Shown here: in pieces, positions 30,451 to 40,435 of the stretch
How the letters are laid out: every line of letters starts with the position of its first letter
Numbering within the stretch: the stretch's first letter is position 1
DNA from: Limnobacter olei
Lineage (GTDB): Bacteria; Pseudomonadota; Gammaproteobacteria; Burkholderiales; Burkholderiaceae_B
DNA: 64,000 nt
Direction: 5' to 3'
NCBI RefSeq assembly: GCF_029087225.1
Contig: NZ_JARFJD010000006.1
Span: 1 to 64,000, forward strand
The notes under the pieces: generated by a model
The model's database searches: none
Seen by the model: only the letters and a program-made list of their open reading frames with translations
Told to the model about the DNA's origin: nothing
Translations under genes and position numbers: made by a program

Positions 30451-30481
30451 AACAAAGTATCCGTTGAATAATTGGACTGAA

Positions 30482-31369
30482 TTAATTCTGCTTCCAGTGA
30501 CTGCGGTATTCAGACGCCTGAGAGAGAATGCGTTCAAGTGTGGCACGGTCGCCGTTCTCGATCGCCTTGCGAAGACTCGCAATATTCGCCTCGAAACCGC
30601 TTAGCATGCTCAACAAGGCGGCGCTGTTGTTTTGAAAAATATCCGCCCACATTTCAGGCGAGCTGGCGGCAATACGAGTGAAATCCCTGTAACCCGCACC
30701 ACCCTCTTTCATGAATTCTGCGCCCTTGGGGTGACCCAGCACGCTAGCCACATAGCTGAAGGCCAACAGGTGTGGCAGATGGCTGACTGCACCAAACATT
30801 TCGTCATGATCCATGGCATTCATGGTGCTTAACTTGGCACCAATGGCTGCCCAGAAGTTTTCAACTTTTTTCAAGCCCGCCGGGTTGGTTTGTGGCAAGG
30901 GGCAAAGTACACAATTCCGCCCTTCAAACAGATTCGCAACCGCTGCGGCGGGGCCATGCGACTCGCCGCCGGCAATTGGATGGGCCAACACAAACCGAGC
31001 TTTCAAACCCGGAAATTGCGGCTCAAGTTCATCCAGCATCACGGCCACATCCGACTTGGTACTGCCGGCATCAAAAATCAGGCAATTGGGCGGTAAAGAG
31101 GGTAAAAACTGGGTGAGCACCTGTTTGTATTGCCGAACGGGAATGGACAGAACCACCACATCGACATTGCGCACATTCGAATCGCCTGGACCGGCAATGC
31201 ACTCATCAACAATTCCCAACTTCAGGGCTTCGTGAGCAGTTTCAAGCTTGCGCGAATAACCCAGCACGTGCCCTGCCAAACCCTTTTTTTTGGCAGCCAG
31301 ACAAATTGAGCCACCAATCAAACCCACGCCAATGGCAAGCATGCGGTTGAAAATTGTTCCCTTGGCCAT
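30482..31369 (-). CDS. tyrA: Prephenate dehydrogenase
   Basis: NAD(P)-dependent oxidative decarboxylation of prephenate to 4-hydroxyphenylpyruvate, the tyrosine branch. The 295-residue protein has the Rossmann motif GVGLIGGSICLA, DAGSTKSDV, the catalytic histidine region AHPIAGGESHGP, and SHLPHLLAF. It is a free-standing enzyme, fused neither to chorismate mutase nor to AroA. ATG 31369 overlaps the hisC stop by one base (TGATG); an adjacent GTG one codon upstream is the alternative. Confidence 0.95.
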   Translation of the reverse strand: MAKGTIFNRMLAIGVGLIGGSICLAAKKKGLAGHVLGYSRKLETAHEALKLGIVDECIAGPGDSNVRNVDVVVLSIPVRQYKQVLTQFLPSLPPNCLIFDAGSTKSDVAVMLDELEPQFPGLKARFVLAHPIAGGESHGPAAAVANLFEGRNCVLCPLPQTNPAGLKKVENFWAAIGAKLSTMNAMDHDEMFGAVSHLPHLLAFSYVASVLGHPKGAEFMKEGGAGYRDFTRIAASSPEMWADIFQNNSAALLSMLSGFEANIASLRKAIENGDRATLERILSQASEYRSHWKQN

Positions 31370-32496
31370 CACGAAGCCTGCAAGCTGGCCAGCGCTTTGG
31401 GCAAGGCCACCAAAAAGGCTTCGTTTTCATGAGGCAGGCCAATAGACACACGCAACCATTGCGGCAAACCATAGCCATTGACTGGGCGAACAATAACGCC
31501 CAAACGCTGAAGAGCGTCGAACACCTTCATGCCCGCGTCATCCGTATTTCCCGCTTTGAACAACACAAAATTGCCATAAGAAGGCACGTACTCTAAACCG
31601 AGAAACTTCAAGCCACTTTCGATTTGCTCAAGCCCTTTGAGATTCACCTCATAGGTTTGCTGCAGGAATTCTGCATCATCGATTGCCGCCTCTGCCGCAG
31701 CAAGTGCCAATGAATTGACATTGAAGGGCTGGCGAACGCGGTTCATCAAATCAGCCACCTCGACACTGGACACCGCATAGCCCACACGCAAACCAGCCAA
31801 GCCGTAGGCCTTGGAGAAACTGCGCGACACCAGCAAATTGGGGAACTGTGAAACCCACTGCGTAGAGTCGTACTGATCCTCGGGTTTCAGAAATTCGTTG
31901 TAGGCCTCATCAAGCACAACCAGGACATGCGATGGCACCTGCTTCAAAAAGGCAAGCAACTTTTCCTGGGGCAAAAAAGTACCTGTGGGGTTGTTGGGGT
32001 TGGCGATGAAAACCACATGGGTTTGTGAATCGATTGCATTCAAAAACCCATCGAGATCGTGGGTAAAACGCACCGCAGGAACCACCTTCGACTCGGCACC
32101 ACAGCCCTGAGTAGCAAGGGGGTAAACCGCAAAAGCATACTGTGAAAAAACGGCATTGGTGCCCTGCGTAAGAAAGGCTTTTGCTGCCAACTCCAACACA
32201 TCGTTCGAACCATTGCCCAAGGTAATTTGTTCGGGTTTCACGCCATGACGAGCGGCCAATTTCGCTTTCAAGGCAAAACCATTTGCATCGGGATAACGGC
32301 CCAGATCCATCGCAGCCTGTGCAATAGCTGCCTTGGCTTTTTCACCCAGCCCCAGTGGATTTTCATTGGAAGCAAGTTTGACCACCGTATTCGGATCGAG
32401 GCCCAATTCACGGACCACATCGGACACTGGCTTGCCAGCCTTGTAAGGGGCAATGGCACGAATGAATTCAGGAGATTGCTCGGTCAGTTTTTGCAT
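31369..32496 (-). CDS. hisC: Histidinol-phosphate aminotransferase
   Basis: PLP-dependent fold type I aminotransferase of histidine synthesis. In this gene context it may also transaminate aromatic 2-oxo acids. The 375-residue protein has the NPNNPTG substrate loop, the PLP lysine in SFSKAYGLAGLRVGY, and the ANENPLG-like N-terminal motif (ASNENPLGLG). It sits between pheA (10 nt) and tyrA (1-nt overlap), not in a his operon, the pattern typical of HisC2-type enzymes working in phenylalanine/tyrosine synthesis. Confidence 0.94.
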   Translation of the reverse strand: MQKLTEQSPEFIRAIAPYKAGKPVSDVVRELGLDPNTVVKLASNENPLGLGEKAKAAIAQAAMDLGRYPDANGFALKAKLAARHGVKPEQITLGNGSNDVLELAAKAFLTQGTNAVFSQYAFAVYPLATQGCGAESKVVPAVRFTHDLDGFLNAIDSQTHVVFIANPNNPTGTFLPQEKLLAFLKQVPSHVLVVLDEAYNEFLKPEDQYDSTQWVSQFPNLLVSRSFSKAYGLAGLRVGYAVSSVEVADLMNRVRQPFNVNSLALAAAEAAIDDAEFLQQTYEVNLKGLEQIESGLKFLGLEYVPSYGNFVLFKAGNTDDAGMKVFDALQRLGVIVRPVNGYGLPQWLRVSIGLPHENEAFLVALPKALASLQAS

Positions 32497-32506
32497 GGTG
32501 CTGCTT

Positions 32507-33598
32507 TCAGTTGCGTTGTGCTGCCGGGTATGAACCCAGCACTTTCAAAAAGGATGCATTTTTTCTCAATTGATCCAGGGCCTTGGCCACGGCAGGCTCA
32601 GTTTGATGACCTTGCAAATCAATAAAGAAATAGTATTCCCAGCGTCCGTTGCGTGCAGGTCGAGACTCCAGTCGGGTCAAGGACACATTCTCGGCATTAA
32701 ACGGTTCCAACATTTTGTAAACAGCCCCGGGTTGATTGGGCACTGAGGCAACCAAACTTGTTTTGTCCTGCCCGGAAGGCCCTGTAATTTGATTGCCCAA
32801 GACCAGGAAACGAGTGGTGTTGTGCGCATCGTCCTGGATATGCTCTTGAAATGCCTTCAAGCCATAACGCTCGCGCGCCGCTTGGCCTGCAATGGCTGCC
32901 ACTTTTGCATTTTCGCTGGCCATTTGCGCAGCGACACCGTTGCTGGCCACGGTTTCTTGTTGAATATGCGGTGCGTACTGCGAAAGCCAACCACGGCACT
33001 GGGCCAACGCCTGCGGGTGCGCACAAATTTTCTCAATACCGTCCAGTGAGCCGGTTTGACACAACAACTGATGGTGAATAGCCAATTGCACTTCACCACA
33101 CACCAACGCGCTTGACTCCACCAGCGCGTCCAGCGTGCGAGCAATCGACCCTTCTGTCGAGTTTTCAACAGGCACCACTGCAAAATCAACTTGCTGGGCT
33201 TGCAACTGGCGAAATGCTTCTTCAATCGTGTCAACAGGCTCAGCCTGAACGCAATGCCCAAAGAATGACCACACCGCCTGTTCGCTGTAGGTGCCCAAAG
33301 GACCGAGGAACGCCACATGTACCTCGCGCTCCAGGGAGCGGCAAACCGACATGATCTCTTTGAACAAAGTGTTGACGTGTTGGGCGTTCAAAGGTCCGCT
33401 GTTGGCCGCATTCAGTTTGTCGAGCACCTGCGCCTCGCGCTCGGGGCGCATGACCGGGGCATCGGTTTTTGCTTTCACATGGCCGATGGACTGGGCCAAG
33501 CTTGCTCGCTTGTTCAGCAGCACCAGCATTTGCTGATCGATTTCGTCGATTTGGTCACGAAACTTCAACAACTCGGCGTTGATATCCGGGGTATTCAT
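32507..33598 (-). CDS. pheA: Bifunctional chorismate mutase/prephenate dehydratase (P-protein)
   Basis: Converts chorismate to prephenate and then to phenylpyruvate. The 363-residue protein has an AroQ-type chorismate mutase domain (about 1-90; FRDQIDEIDQQMLVLLNKRA), a prephenate dehydratase domain (about 95-275; VPVENSTEGSI), and a C-terminal ACT domain with the ESRP motif (LESRPARNGRWEY) that binds phenylalanine for feedback control. ATG 33598 overlaps the serC stop by one base; a TTG codon just upstream is an unlikely alternative. Confidence 0.97.
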   Translation of the reverse strand: MNTPDINAELLKFRDQIDEIDQQMLVLLNKRASLAQSIGHVKAKTDAPVMRPEREAQVLDKLNAANSGPLNAQHVNTLFKEIMSVCRSLEREVHVAFLGPLGTYSEQAVWSFFGHCVQAEPVDTIEEAFRQLQAQQVDFAVVPVENSTEGSIARTLDALVESSALVCGEVQLAIHHQLLCQTGSLDGIEKICAHPQALAQCRGWLSQYAPHIQQETVASNGVAAQMASENAKVAAIAGQAARERYGLKAFQEHIQDDAHNTTRFLVLGNQITGPSGQDKTSLVASVPNQPGAVYKMLEPFNAENVSLTRLESRPARNGRWEYYFFIDLQGHQTEPAVAKALDQLRKNASFLKVLGSYPAAQRN

Positions 33599-34716
33599 CA
33601 AGCCTCCGTTTTCTCGAAATCGCGCATGAAATCTACCAAAGCTTTCACGCCCTCAAGGGGCATCGCGTTGTAGATCGAGGCCCGCATGCCGCCCACCGAT
33701 TTGTGCCCTTTAAGTTGCACCAAACCGTGTTCTGCGGCCTTGCTCAAAAAACTGGAATTCAGCGCTTCGTCAGCCAGTGTAAATGGCACATTCATGCGGG
33801 AACGGTCTTGCCGGCGAACTGGGCAATTGTACAAATCGCTGTTGTCGATGGTGTCGTACAACAAGGCTGATTTTTCTTGGGCTTGCGCTTGTGCCCATGG
33901 AACACCGCCCTTCTCGATCAACCATTCAAACACCAAACCGGCAATGTAAATTGAATAGGTGGGCGGGGTGTTGTACATGGAACCGTTTTCAGCCACGGTC
34001 CCAAAGGCAAATGCTGAAGGACAAATTGACAAGGCCCGATTGAGCAATGCTTTGTCGATGATGACGATTGTGACACCAGCCGGGCCCACATTTTTTTGCG
34101 CGCCACCGTAAATCAAACCATATTGAGTCACATCAAGCGTTTTCGACAAAATGTTTGAGGACATGTCAGCCACCACCGGGCAGTCTAGCTGACCAGCCAG
34201 GGCTTCAATTTGTCCGTTGAATTCGACACCACTGATGGTTTCATTGTCGCAGTAGTGCAGATAGGCCATTTGCTGACCATTCACACGGTCAAGCAGGGCC
34301 GCGCACTCAGGTACGTAACACGCCGCTGCGGTGTTGGCCAGGGCGTTCGCGTTGTCGAGCACCACACGGGCTAGTCCGTACTTCGAAAATTCCTTGGTGG
34401 TCTTTTTCGACCAAGCACCGGTATTGACGAATGCGGCTTGCTCAAACCCTTGAAGCAAATTCATGGGCACAATTGCATTCATGCCAACAGCACCACCCTG
34501 CATGAACAGCACGTCGTGCGTGTCAGGCACATTCAACAGCTTGCGAAAGTCATTGCGGGTTTTCTCGAAAATTCGGGTGTATTCAGGGCTGCGATGGCTC
34601 ATCTCCATTACAGACAAACCCTTGCCCTGCCAATCCAGCATTTCCTCGGCCGCCCGACGCAAGACCGACTCAGGCAAGGCTGCCGGACCTGCTGAAAAAT
34701 TCCAAACTCTAGACAT
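33598..34716 (-). CDS. serC: Phosphoserine aminotransferase
   Basis: PLP enzyme that converts 3-phosphohydroxypyruvate to phosphoserine and also acts in pyridoxine synthesis. The 372-residue protein begins SRVWNFSAGPAALPESVL, the SerC signature, and has the PLP lysine in YGGAQKNVGPAG. ATG 34716 is chosen over an in-frame start 15 nt upstream because it gives the conserved N-terminus. It lies 26 nt after gyrA and overlaps pheA by one base. Confidence 0.97.
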   Translation of the reverse strand: MSRVWNFSAGPAALPESVLRRAAEEMLDWQGKGLSVMEMSHRSPEYTRIFEKTRNDFRKLLNVPDTHDVLFMQGGAVGMNAIVPMNLLQGFEQAAFVNTGAWSKKTTKEFSKYGLARVVLDNANALANTAAACYVPECAALLDRVNGQQMAYLHYCDNETISGVEFNGQIEALAGQLDCPVVADMSSNILSKTLDVTQYGLIYGGAQKNVGPAGVTIVIIDKALLNRALSICPSAFAFGTVAENGSMYNTPPTYSIYIAGLVFEWLIEKGGVPWAQAQAQEKSALLYDTIDNSDLYNCPVRRQDRSRMNVPFTLADEALNSSFLSKAAEHGLVQLKGHKSVGGMRASIYNAMPLEGVKALVDFMRDFEKTEA

Positions 34717-34742
34717 GCTCGCCCTGTGCAATCAACCGTTTA

Positions 34743-37364
34743 TTACTCTTCTGTGGCAGCGGGCGCGTCGGGAGAATCCCCCTCTCCCACCTCACCAAGA
34801 TCCTCAGCATCTGACTCAACAATGCGCTGCAATCCTGAAAGCCATGTACCCTCGTCCACGCTGATCAAAGTGACGCCCTGTGTTGCACGACCCATTTCAC
34901 GAATTTCTGATACCCGAGTTCGAACCAGCACACCACCGGTGGTGATCAACATGATTTCATCCGTTGGGTTGACGAGCACCGCAGAAACGACTTTGCCATT
35001 GCGCTCCGAAGTTTGAATCGCGATCATGCCTTTGGTACCGCGACCATGTCGGGTGTACTCGGAAACTGGCGTGCGCTTTCCAAAACCGTTCTCGGTGGCG
35101 GTGAGCACGGACTGCTGTTCACTTTCTGCCACCAGCATGGCAATGACTCGCTGCCCTTCTTCAAGATTCATGCCGCGAACACCACGTGCATTGCGACCCA
35201 TGGCGCGCACATCATTTTCATCGAAACGGACTGCCTTGCCGGAATCGCTGAACAACATGACATCGTTGGTGCCGTTGGTCATCGCTGCACCAATCAAGAA
35301 GTCACCTTCATCCAAATTCACGGCAATAATGCCGCGCTTCATGGGCCTTGAAAAATCGCTCAGCTTTGATTTTTTAACTGTACCCAGGCTGGTGGCCATG
35401 AACACATACTTGTCGTCATCTTCAAAACTTTTTACCGGCAACACCGCAGTGATTTTTTCACCCTCAGCCAAGGGGAACATATTGATGATTGGGCGACCAC
35501 GTGAGGTGCGCGAACCTTGAGGCACTTCATACACCTTGAGCCAATACACGCGACCTGCGTTACTGAAGTACAAAATCGTGTCATGGGTGTTGGCCACAAA
35601 CAGGTAATCAATCCAGTCGTCGTCTTTGGTGGTGGCCGCCTGTTTCCCGCGTCCACCGCGTTTTTGAGCCCGGTATTCGGTCAGTGGCTGACTCTTGATG
35701 TAGCCGGAATGGGACAAGGTAACCACCATGTCTTGCGGGGTGATCAGATCTTCGGTGCCCAGTTCGGTGGCGTTGAATTCGATCATTGAGCGACGTTCGT
35801 CAGCAAACTCGTTGCCAATCGACGTCAGTTCATCTTTGATGATCTGGTTGATGCGCTCTGGCTTGGACAAAATGTCGAGCAGGTCAGCAATCTGATCGAT
35901 CACTTCTTTGTACTCATTCAAAATTTTGTCTTGCTCAAGGCCCGTCAAGCGCTGCAAACGCATGTTCAGAATTTCCTGCGCCTGCACTTCGCTCAAGCGG
36001 TACATACCATCGTCCTGCAATCCCAGGCGGGCTGGCAAACCTTCGGGGCGGAAGGCTTTTGCACCACCCGAATCGCCCAGTTCCGTACGCGACAACATTT
36101 CGCGAACGATGGAGGAATCCCAACTTTTCGCAACCAAATCGGCTTTCGCCACGGGGGGTGTGGGCGCGGCCTTGATGATTGCAATGAATTCGTCAATATT
36201 GGCCAAGGCCACAGCCAAGCCTTCTAAGACGTGGCCGCGGTCCCGGGCCTTGCGCAATTCAAACACGGTGCGGCGGGTGATGACCTCTCGACGATGACGC
36301 AGGAAATAGAAAATGAGGTCGCGCAAGTTCAACAAACGGGGTTGGCCATCAACTAGCGCGACCATGTTGATACCGAAGGTGTCCTGAAGCTGGGTGTTCT
36401 TGTAGAGGTTATTCAAAATAACCTCGGGCACCTCGCCACGCTTCAGTTCGATCACGACGCGAATACCATCTTTGTCGGACTCGTCACGGATGTCAGAAAT
36501 ACCTTCAATCTTCTTTTCAGACACCAGCTCGGCGATCCGCTCAAGCAGTGATTTCTTGTTCACCTGATAAGGCAACTCATCCACGATAATGGATTGGCGG
36601 TTACCTTTGTCCAGATCTTCAAAATGGGTTTTTGCCCGCATGACCACACGGCCGCGCCCGGTTCGATAGCCTTCGCGCACGCCCTGAATACCGTAAATAA
36701 TGCCCGCAGTGGGGAAATCTGGCGCGGGAATCAACTCGATTAGATCGTCAACCGTGCACTCCGGAGCGTCAATCGCATAAAGGCAGGCAGCAACCACTTC
36801 TTTCAGGTTATGGGGGGGCATGTTGGTGGCCATGCCCACCGCGATGCCTGACGAACCATTGACCAACAAATTGGGCAGCCGGGCAGGAAGTACCTTGGGC
36901 TCGCGTTCGCTGCCATCGTAGTTAGGGCCGAAGTCAACTGTTTCCTTGTCGATGTCCAGCAGCATTTCCTGGGCAATCTTGGCAAGACGAATTTCGGTGT
37001 AACGCATCGCCGCTGCGTTGTCGCCGTCGATTGAGCCGAAGTTACCTTGACCATCGACCAGCATGTAACGCAATGAAAAATCTTGTGCCATACGCACGAT
37101 GGTGTCGTAAACCGCAGAATCACCGTGTGGGTGGTACTTACCGATTACGTCACCCACAATGCGGGCCGATTTCTTGTAGGCTCGATTCCAGTCATTGTTC
37201 AACTCATGCATCGCAAACAGCACACGGCGATGCACCGGCTTTAAGCCATCACGCACATCCGGCAGGGCTCGCCCAACGATTACGCTCATGGCGTAGTCGA
37301 GGTACGACCTGCGCATCTCCTCTTCAAGGCTGATCGGGAGCGTTTCTTTTGCGAATGAATCCAT
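34743..37364 (-). CDS. gyrA: DNA gyrase subunit A
   Basis: Breaks and rejoins DNA in the gyrase heterotetramer that introduces negative supercoils. The 873-residue protein has the catalytic tyrosine in [10 protein letters not shown] (Tyr122) and a C-terminal beta-pinwheel with several GRP/GRG-type blades and the GyrA box QKRGGRGK. The quinolone region reads [10 protein letters not shown] with Ser83 and Asp87, the sensitive-type residues in E. coli numbering. The acidic C-terminal tail ([10 protein letters not shown]) is typical. First gene of the 13-gene minus-strand block. Confidence 0.98.
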   Translation of the reverse strand: MDSFAKETLPISLEEEMRRSYLDYAMSVIVGRALPDVRDGLKPVHRRVLFAMHELNNDWNRAYKKSARIVGDVIGKYHPHGDSAVYDTIVRMAQDFSLRYMLVDGQGNFGSIDGDNAAAMRYTEIRLAKIAQEMLLDIDKETVDFGPNYDGSEREPKVLPARLPNLLVNGSSGIAVGMATNMPPHNLKEVVAACLYAIDAPECTVDDLIELIPAPDFPTAGIIYGIQGVREGYRTGRGRVVMRAKTHFEDLDKGNRQSIIVDELPYQVNKKSLLERIAELVSEKKIEGISDIRDESDKDGIRVVIELKRGEVPEVILNNLYKNTQLQDTFGINMVALVDGQPRLLNLRDLIFYFLRHRREVITRRTVFELRKARDRGHVLEGLAVALANIDEFIAIIKAAPTPPVAKADLVAKSWDSSIVREMLSRTELGDSGGAKAFRPEGLPARLGLQDDGMYRLSEVQAQEILNMRLQRLTGLEQDKILNEYKEVIDQIADLLDILSKPERINQIIKDELTSIGNEFADERRSMIEFNATELGTEDLITPQDMVVTLSHSGYIKSQPLTEYRAQKRGGRGKQAATTKDDDWIDYLFVANTHDTILYFSNAGRVYWLKVYEVPQGSRTSRGRPIINMFPLAEGEKITAVLPVKSFEDDDKYVFMATSLGTVKKSKLSDFSRPMKRGIIAVNLDEGDFLIGAAMTNGTNDVMLFSDSGKAVRFDENDVRAMGRNARGVRGMNLEEGQRVIAMLVAESEQQSVLTATENGFGKRTPVSEYTRHGRGTKGMIAIQTSERNGKVVSAVLVNPTDEIMLITTGGVLVRTRVSEIREMGRATQGVTLISVDEGTWLSGLQRIVESDAEDLGEVGEGDSPDAPAATEE

Positions 37365-37465
37365 GTTTCTTCTTGTGTTGAATTATTTGACTGAAGGAAT
37401 AACAATCTAGGACGCTGCCGGTAATGGCTGCGTCACATCCCTGGCGCTACACTTGCAAGCTTTCG

Positions 37466-37471
37466 ATTGTA
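37466..37471 (-). promoter_or_regulatory. Extended -10 promoter element upstream of gyrA
   Basis: On the minus strand TGATACAAT, an extended -10 (TGn plus TACAAT). No good -35 is seen, as is common with extended -10 promoters. Transcription would start about 95 nt before the gyrA ATG. It is the only clear promoter-like element found upstream of the gyrA block. Confidence 0.45.
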
Positions 37472-37521
37472 TCAGCCAAAATCGCTGAAACTGGGCGCAA
37501 TGGTGCGTTCCAAATCATCTA

Positions 37522-38856
37522 GTGACCCTGCCCATGCAACTGCTGACCCCCCAATGGCTCTTGTGCCTGAACCACACCGCTGAAGTACTTGAAAACCAGG
37601 CGGTTTTGATCAACCAAGATCAAATTCAGGCCATTGGCCCACGCGAGGAAATGCTATTGGCGCACCCAAATGCAGAAAGGGTTGATCTACCCGGGCAAGT
37701 GCTGATGCCAGGCCTGATTAACTGCCATACCCATGCCGCCATGAATCTGCTTCGCGGCGCAGCCGATGATCTTGCTCTGCACGACTGGCTGCAAACCCGG
37801 ATTTGGCCACTGGAGGGGGAATTGGCCGATGCAGAGTTCGTGTATGACGGCACAGTGCTGGCGGCCGCCGAGATGCTTCAAGGCGGAACAACCACTTTCA
37901 ACGACATGTATTTTTACCCCGACCAGGTTGTTCAAGCGGCGCTGGACTTGGGTTCACGCGTATTTGCAGGCATCACCGTGATCGAATTCCCGACCCGCTA
38001 CGCAGCAGAAGCCAAGCAATACATCGAACTGGGGATAGCAGCACGCGACAAATTCAAGCTTGAGCCCACCGTACATTGGACCATCGCTCCGCATGCACCT
38101 TACACGGTGAGTGATGACACGTTCCGGCACATGGCCATGTTGGCCGAGGAACTCGACCTGTCCATGCACTGCCACTTGCATGAAACGGCAAGTGAAGTAA
38201 GCGACGCCTTAAGTCGCGATGGCATGAGGCCATTTGCCAGGTTCGAGCAACTTGGCCTGATTAATGAACGCCTGCTGGCGGTTCACGGCGTGCATTTGAA
38301 TGAGCATGAGTTGCAGACAATGGCGGCGAAAGGTGCAACTTTGGTGCATTGCCCAGCCTCCAATCTGAAGCTGGCCAGTGGTATGGCCCCTGTGGCTGCG
38401 GCGCTTAAAGCAGGAGTCAATGTGGTAATTGGTACCGATGGTGCCGCCAGCAACAACAAGCTGGACATGTGGGAAGAAGGTCGCCTGGCCTCCCTGCTGT
38501 GCAAAGGTGTCAGTGGGGATGCCACCGCCTTCAATGCAGTGGAACTGCTCAAAAGCATGACTTGCAATGCGGCCAAAGCCCTGGGAGCGGACCACTTGAT
38601 CGGCCGTATTGCACCTGGCCTGCAGGCAGACCTGATTACCGTTGCAGTTGGTGAGGCAGCACATCAGCTACCCAACCACAATCTGATCTCGAAACTGGCT
38701 TACAGCGGGGCTTCCAGAGACGTGAAGCATGTTTGGGTGGCAGGCATTCAAGTTGTGCAATCGCAACAACTTGTGGGCAAAAGGGCACAATTAGTCGGGG
38801 AAATCATGCGAAAAACCCAACGAGTGTGGCAGACTCGTGTCGAGAAAGTTGGTTGA
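37522..38856 (+). CDS. mtaD: TRZ/ATZ-family amidohydrolase (MtaD-type S-adenosylhomocysteine/methylthioadenosine deaminase)
   Basis: Metal-dependent deaminase of the cytosine deaminase/AtzA group. Relatives deaminate 5'-methylthioadenosine, S-adenosylhomocysteine or related adenosines, but the substrate here is inferred. The 444-residue protein shows the metal ligands in NCHTHAAMNLLRG (His69, His71), APHAPYTVSDD, HCHLHETASEV and the aspartate of GTDGAASNN. The start is a GTG at 37522 or an ATG at 37534 (MQLLTPQWLL); both fit. The position near ubiG is common in Burkholderiales. The promoter lies in the 157-nt gap shared with gyrA. Confidence 0.82.
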   Translation: MTLPMQLLTPQWLLCLNHTAEVLENQAVLINQDQIQAIGPREEMLLAHPNAERVDLPGQVLMPGLINCHTHAAMNLLRGAADDLALHDWLQTRIWPLEGELADAEFVYDGTVLAAAEMLQGGTTTFNDMYFYPDQVVQAALDLGSRVFAGITVIEFPTRYAAEAKQYIELGIAARDKFKLEPTVHWTIAPHAPYTVSDDTFRHMAMLAEELDLSMHCHLHETASEVSDALSRDGMRPFARFEQLGLINERLLAVHGVHLNEHELQTMAAKGATLVHCPASNLKLASGMAPVAAALKAGVNVVIGTDGAASNNKLDMWEEGRLASLLCKGVSGDATAFNAVELLKSMTCNAAKALGADHLIGRIAPGLQADLITVAVGEAAHQLPNHNLISKLAYSGASRDVKHVWVAGIQVVQSQQLVGKRAQLVGEIMRKTQRVWQTRVEKVG

Positions 38857-38931
38857 GAGGGTGATAACTATGACAGCCTCTACTGTAAACTATCAACCGA
38901 CTTGAACCCCTATTTAACCCAAGGAGCAACA

Positions 38932-39588
38932 ATGAAAAAAATGTCGACTCTCACGCAAGTTCTGATGGCAATGGCCATTGGTACAGCGTCTACAGCCGCA
39001 ATGGCCCACACAACAGACAAAGGTGAAGGCCTGTCAGGCTATGTAGTGGATGGCAGCGGCAAGGTTGTTAAAGACGGCTCCGGCGAGTGCATCCGCACCA
39101 GCTATTTCACAGCCGCTTTGGCAATTCAGGAATGTGATCCTGACTTGATCCCCAAGAAGCCAGCTCCAGCACCAGTTGCTGCACCAGCACCTGCTCCTGA
39201 GCCAGCACCTGCACCAACCCCAGTGATTACAAAAGTAAGCCTGGAAGCTGACGCTTACTTCGACTTCGACAAGGCCACACTGAAGCAAGGCGGCAAGGAC
39301 CGCATTGATTCTGAAATCGCCAAGTTGGGTCAGGTTGACCTGAACAGCGTAATCGCGATTGGCCACACCGACTCCATCGGTTCCGACGCATACAACCAGA
39401 AGCTGTCCGAGCGTCGCGCTCAGGCTGTGAAGGACTACATGGTAAGCAAAGGCGTAGCCGCTGACCGTATCCAGATCAAGGGCATGGGCGAAAGCCAGCC
39501 AGTGGCTGACAACAAGACCAAAGAAGGTCGTGCCAAGAACCGTCGCGTTGAGATCGAATTCAACGCAACACAGAAAGTTGTTAAGTAA
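38932..39588 (+). CDS. ompA: OmpA-family outer membrane protein
   Basis: Peptidoglycan-binding envelope protein. The 218-residue precursor has a Sec signal peptide (cleavage probably after AMA at residue 25), a short globular part with two cysteines (CIRTSYFTAALAIQEC), and a proline/alanine-rich linker at about 75-100. It ends in a C-terminal OmpA domain with FDFDKATLK and the peptidoglycan motif GHTDSIGSDAYNQKLSERRA. There is no eight-stranded barrel domain, so it is a periplasmic or anchored OmpA-like protein rather than a porin. AAGGAG lies 5 nt before ATG 38932. A strong terminator follows, so it is probably expressed alone at a high level. Confidence 0.93.
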   Translation: MKKMSTLTQVLMAMAIGTASTAAMAHTTDKGEGLSGYVVDGSGKVVKDGSGECIRTSYFTAALAIQECDPDLIPKKPAPAPVAAPAPAPEPAPAPTPVITKVSLEADAYFDFDKATLKQGGKDRIDSEIAKLGQVDLNSVIAIGHTDSIGSDAYNQKLSERRAQAVKDYMVSKGVAADRIQIKGMGESQPVADNKTKEGRAKNRRVEIEFNATQKVVK

Positions 39589-39610
39589 TTAGCAACCTTC
39601 CGTTCTGATC

Positions 39611-39639
39611 AAAAAAGCCCGGCCTTGCCGGGCTTTTTT
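39611..39639 (+). terminator. Intrinsic terminator after ompA
   Basis: A perfect 13-bp inverted repeat (core GCCCGGC / GCCGGGC, 3-nt loop) with an A6 left arm and T6 right arm, 22 nt after the ompA stop codon. Confidence 0.92.
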
Positions 39640-39707
39640 GTTTCCGCCTTCGGTTAAACTACTGGCTGTTGAATACACACCACGAGCGTTTACCAAGGAA
39701 GATGAGC

Positions 39708-40424
39708 ATGAGCAGTATCGAATCCAACAACGTAGACCATGCAGAACTGGCTAAATTTTCAGCCCTTGCCAGTAAGTGGTGGGACCCAAACAGTGAATTC
39801 CGCCCCTTGCATGAAATCAACCCCCTTCGATTGAACTGGATCGATGAACGCGTCGGCCTCAAAGGCAAACGAGTGTTGGATGTGGGCTGCGGTGGTGGCA
39901 TTCTTGCTGAAAGCATGGCTCGCCGCGGCGCGGATGTTTTAGGCATTGACCTGGCCGACAAATCGCTGAAAGTGGCTGAACTTCACAAGCTTGAAACAGG
40001 CGTGAACAATGTCAATTACCGCTTTGTTTCGGCCGAGCAACTGGCCGCAGAGGAACAAGCCACATTTGACGTGGTGACCTGTCTTGAAATGCTGGAACAC
40101 GTGCCCGATCCGGCGCAAACCATTCAAGCCTGTGCTGACCTGTGCAAGCCCGGTGGCTGGCTGTTCTTCTCAACCATTAACCGCAATCCCAAAAGTTTTG
40201 TATTTGCAATTGTAGGCGCTGAGTACGTGCTTAACCTGCTGCCCAAGGGGACGCACGAGTACAAAAAATTCATCAAACCATCCGAACTGGCGCAGTATGC
40301 TCGACAATCAAAACTTGATTTTTCAGAAATCATCGGACTGGTGTACAACCCCCTGACCAAGGTTTACCGACTGGCCCGAGACACGGATGTGAACTACATG
40401 GTGGCCTGCAGAAAACCTGCCTGA
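39708..40424 (+). CDS. ubiG: Ubiquinone biosynthesis O-methyltransferase UbiG
   Basis: SAM-dependent enzyme catalysing the two O-methylations of ubiquinone synthesis. The 238-residue protein begins with [30 protein letters not shown]-type sequence (the UbiG signature), then motif [10 protein letters not shown] at about 56-64. AAGGAA lies 7 nt before ATG 39708; an ATG two codons earlier is too close to this site, and a TTG at 39669 is possible but less likely. It precedes gph by 11 nt, the usual ubiG-gph pair. Confidence 0.96.
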   Translation: MSSIESNNVDHAELAKFSALASKWWDPNSEFRPLHEINPLRLNWIDERVGLKGKRVLDVGCGGGILAESMARRGADVLGIDLADKSLKVAELHKLETGVNNVNYRFVSAEQLAAEEQATFDVVTCLEMLEHVPDPAQTIQACADLCKPGGWLFFSTINRNPKSFVFAIVGAEYVLNLLPKGTHEYKKFIKPSELAQYARQSKLDFSEIIGLVYNPLTKVYRLARDTDVNYMVACRKPA

Positions 40425-40435
40425 GGAATGTACTG

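Noticed and set aside
30451-30582. N-terminal extension of aroA
   Set aside because: Arg/Ser-rich sequence without family match; it lies across the tyrA-aroA junction.
39150-39230. Tandem-looking GCTCCAGCACC-type repeats in ompA
   Set aside because: They encode the Pro/Ala linker of the OmpA-like protein; common in this family and not an independent repeat element.
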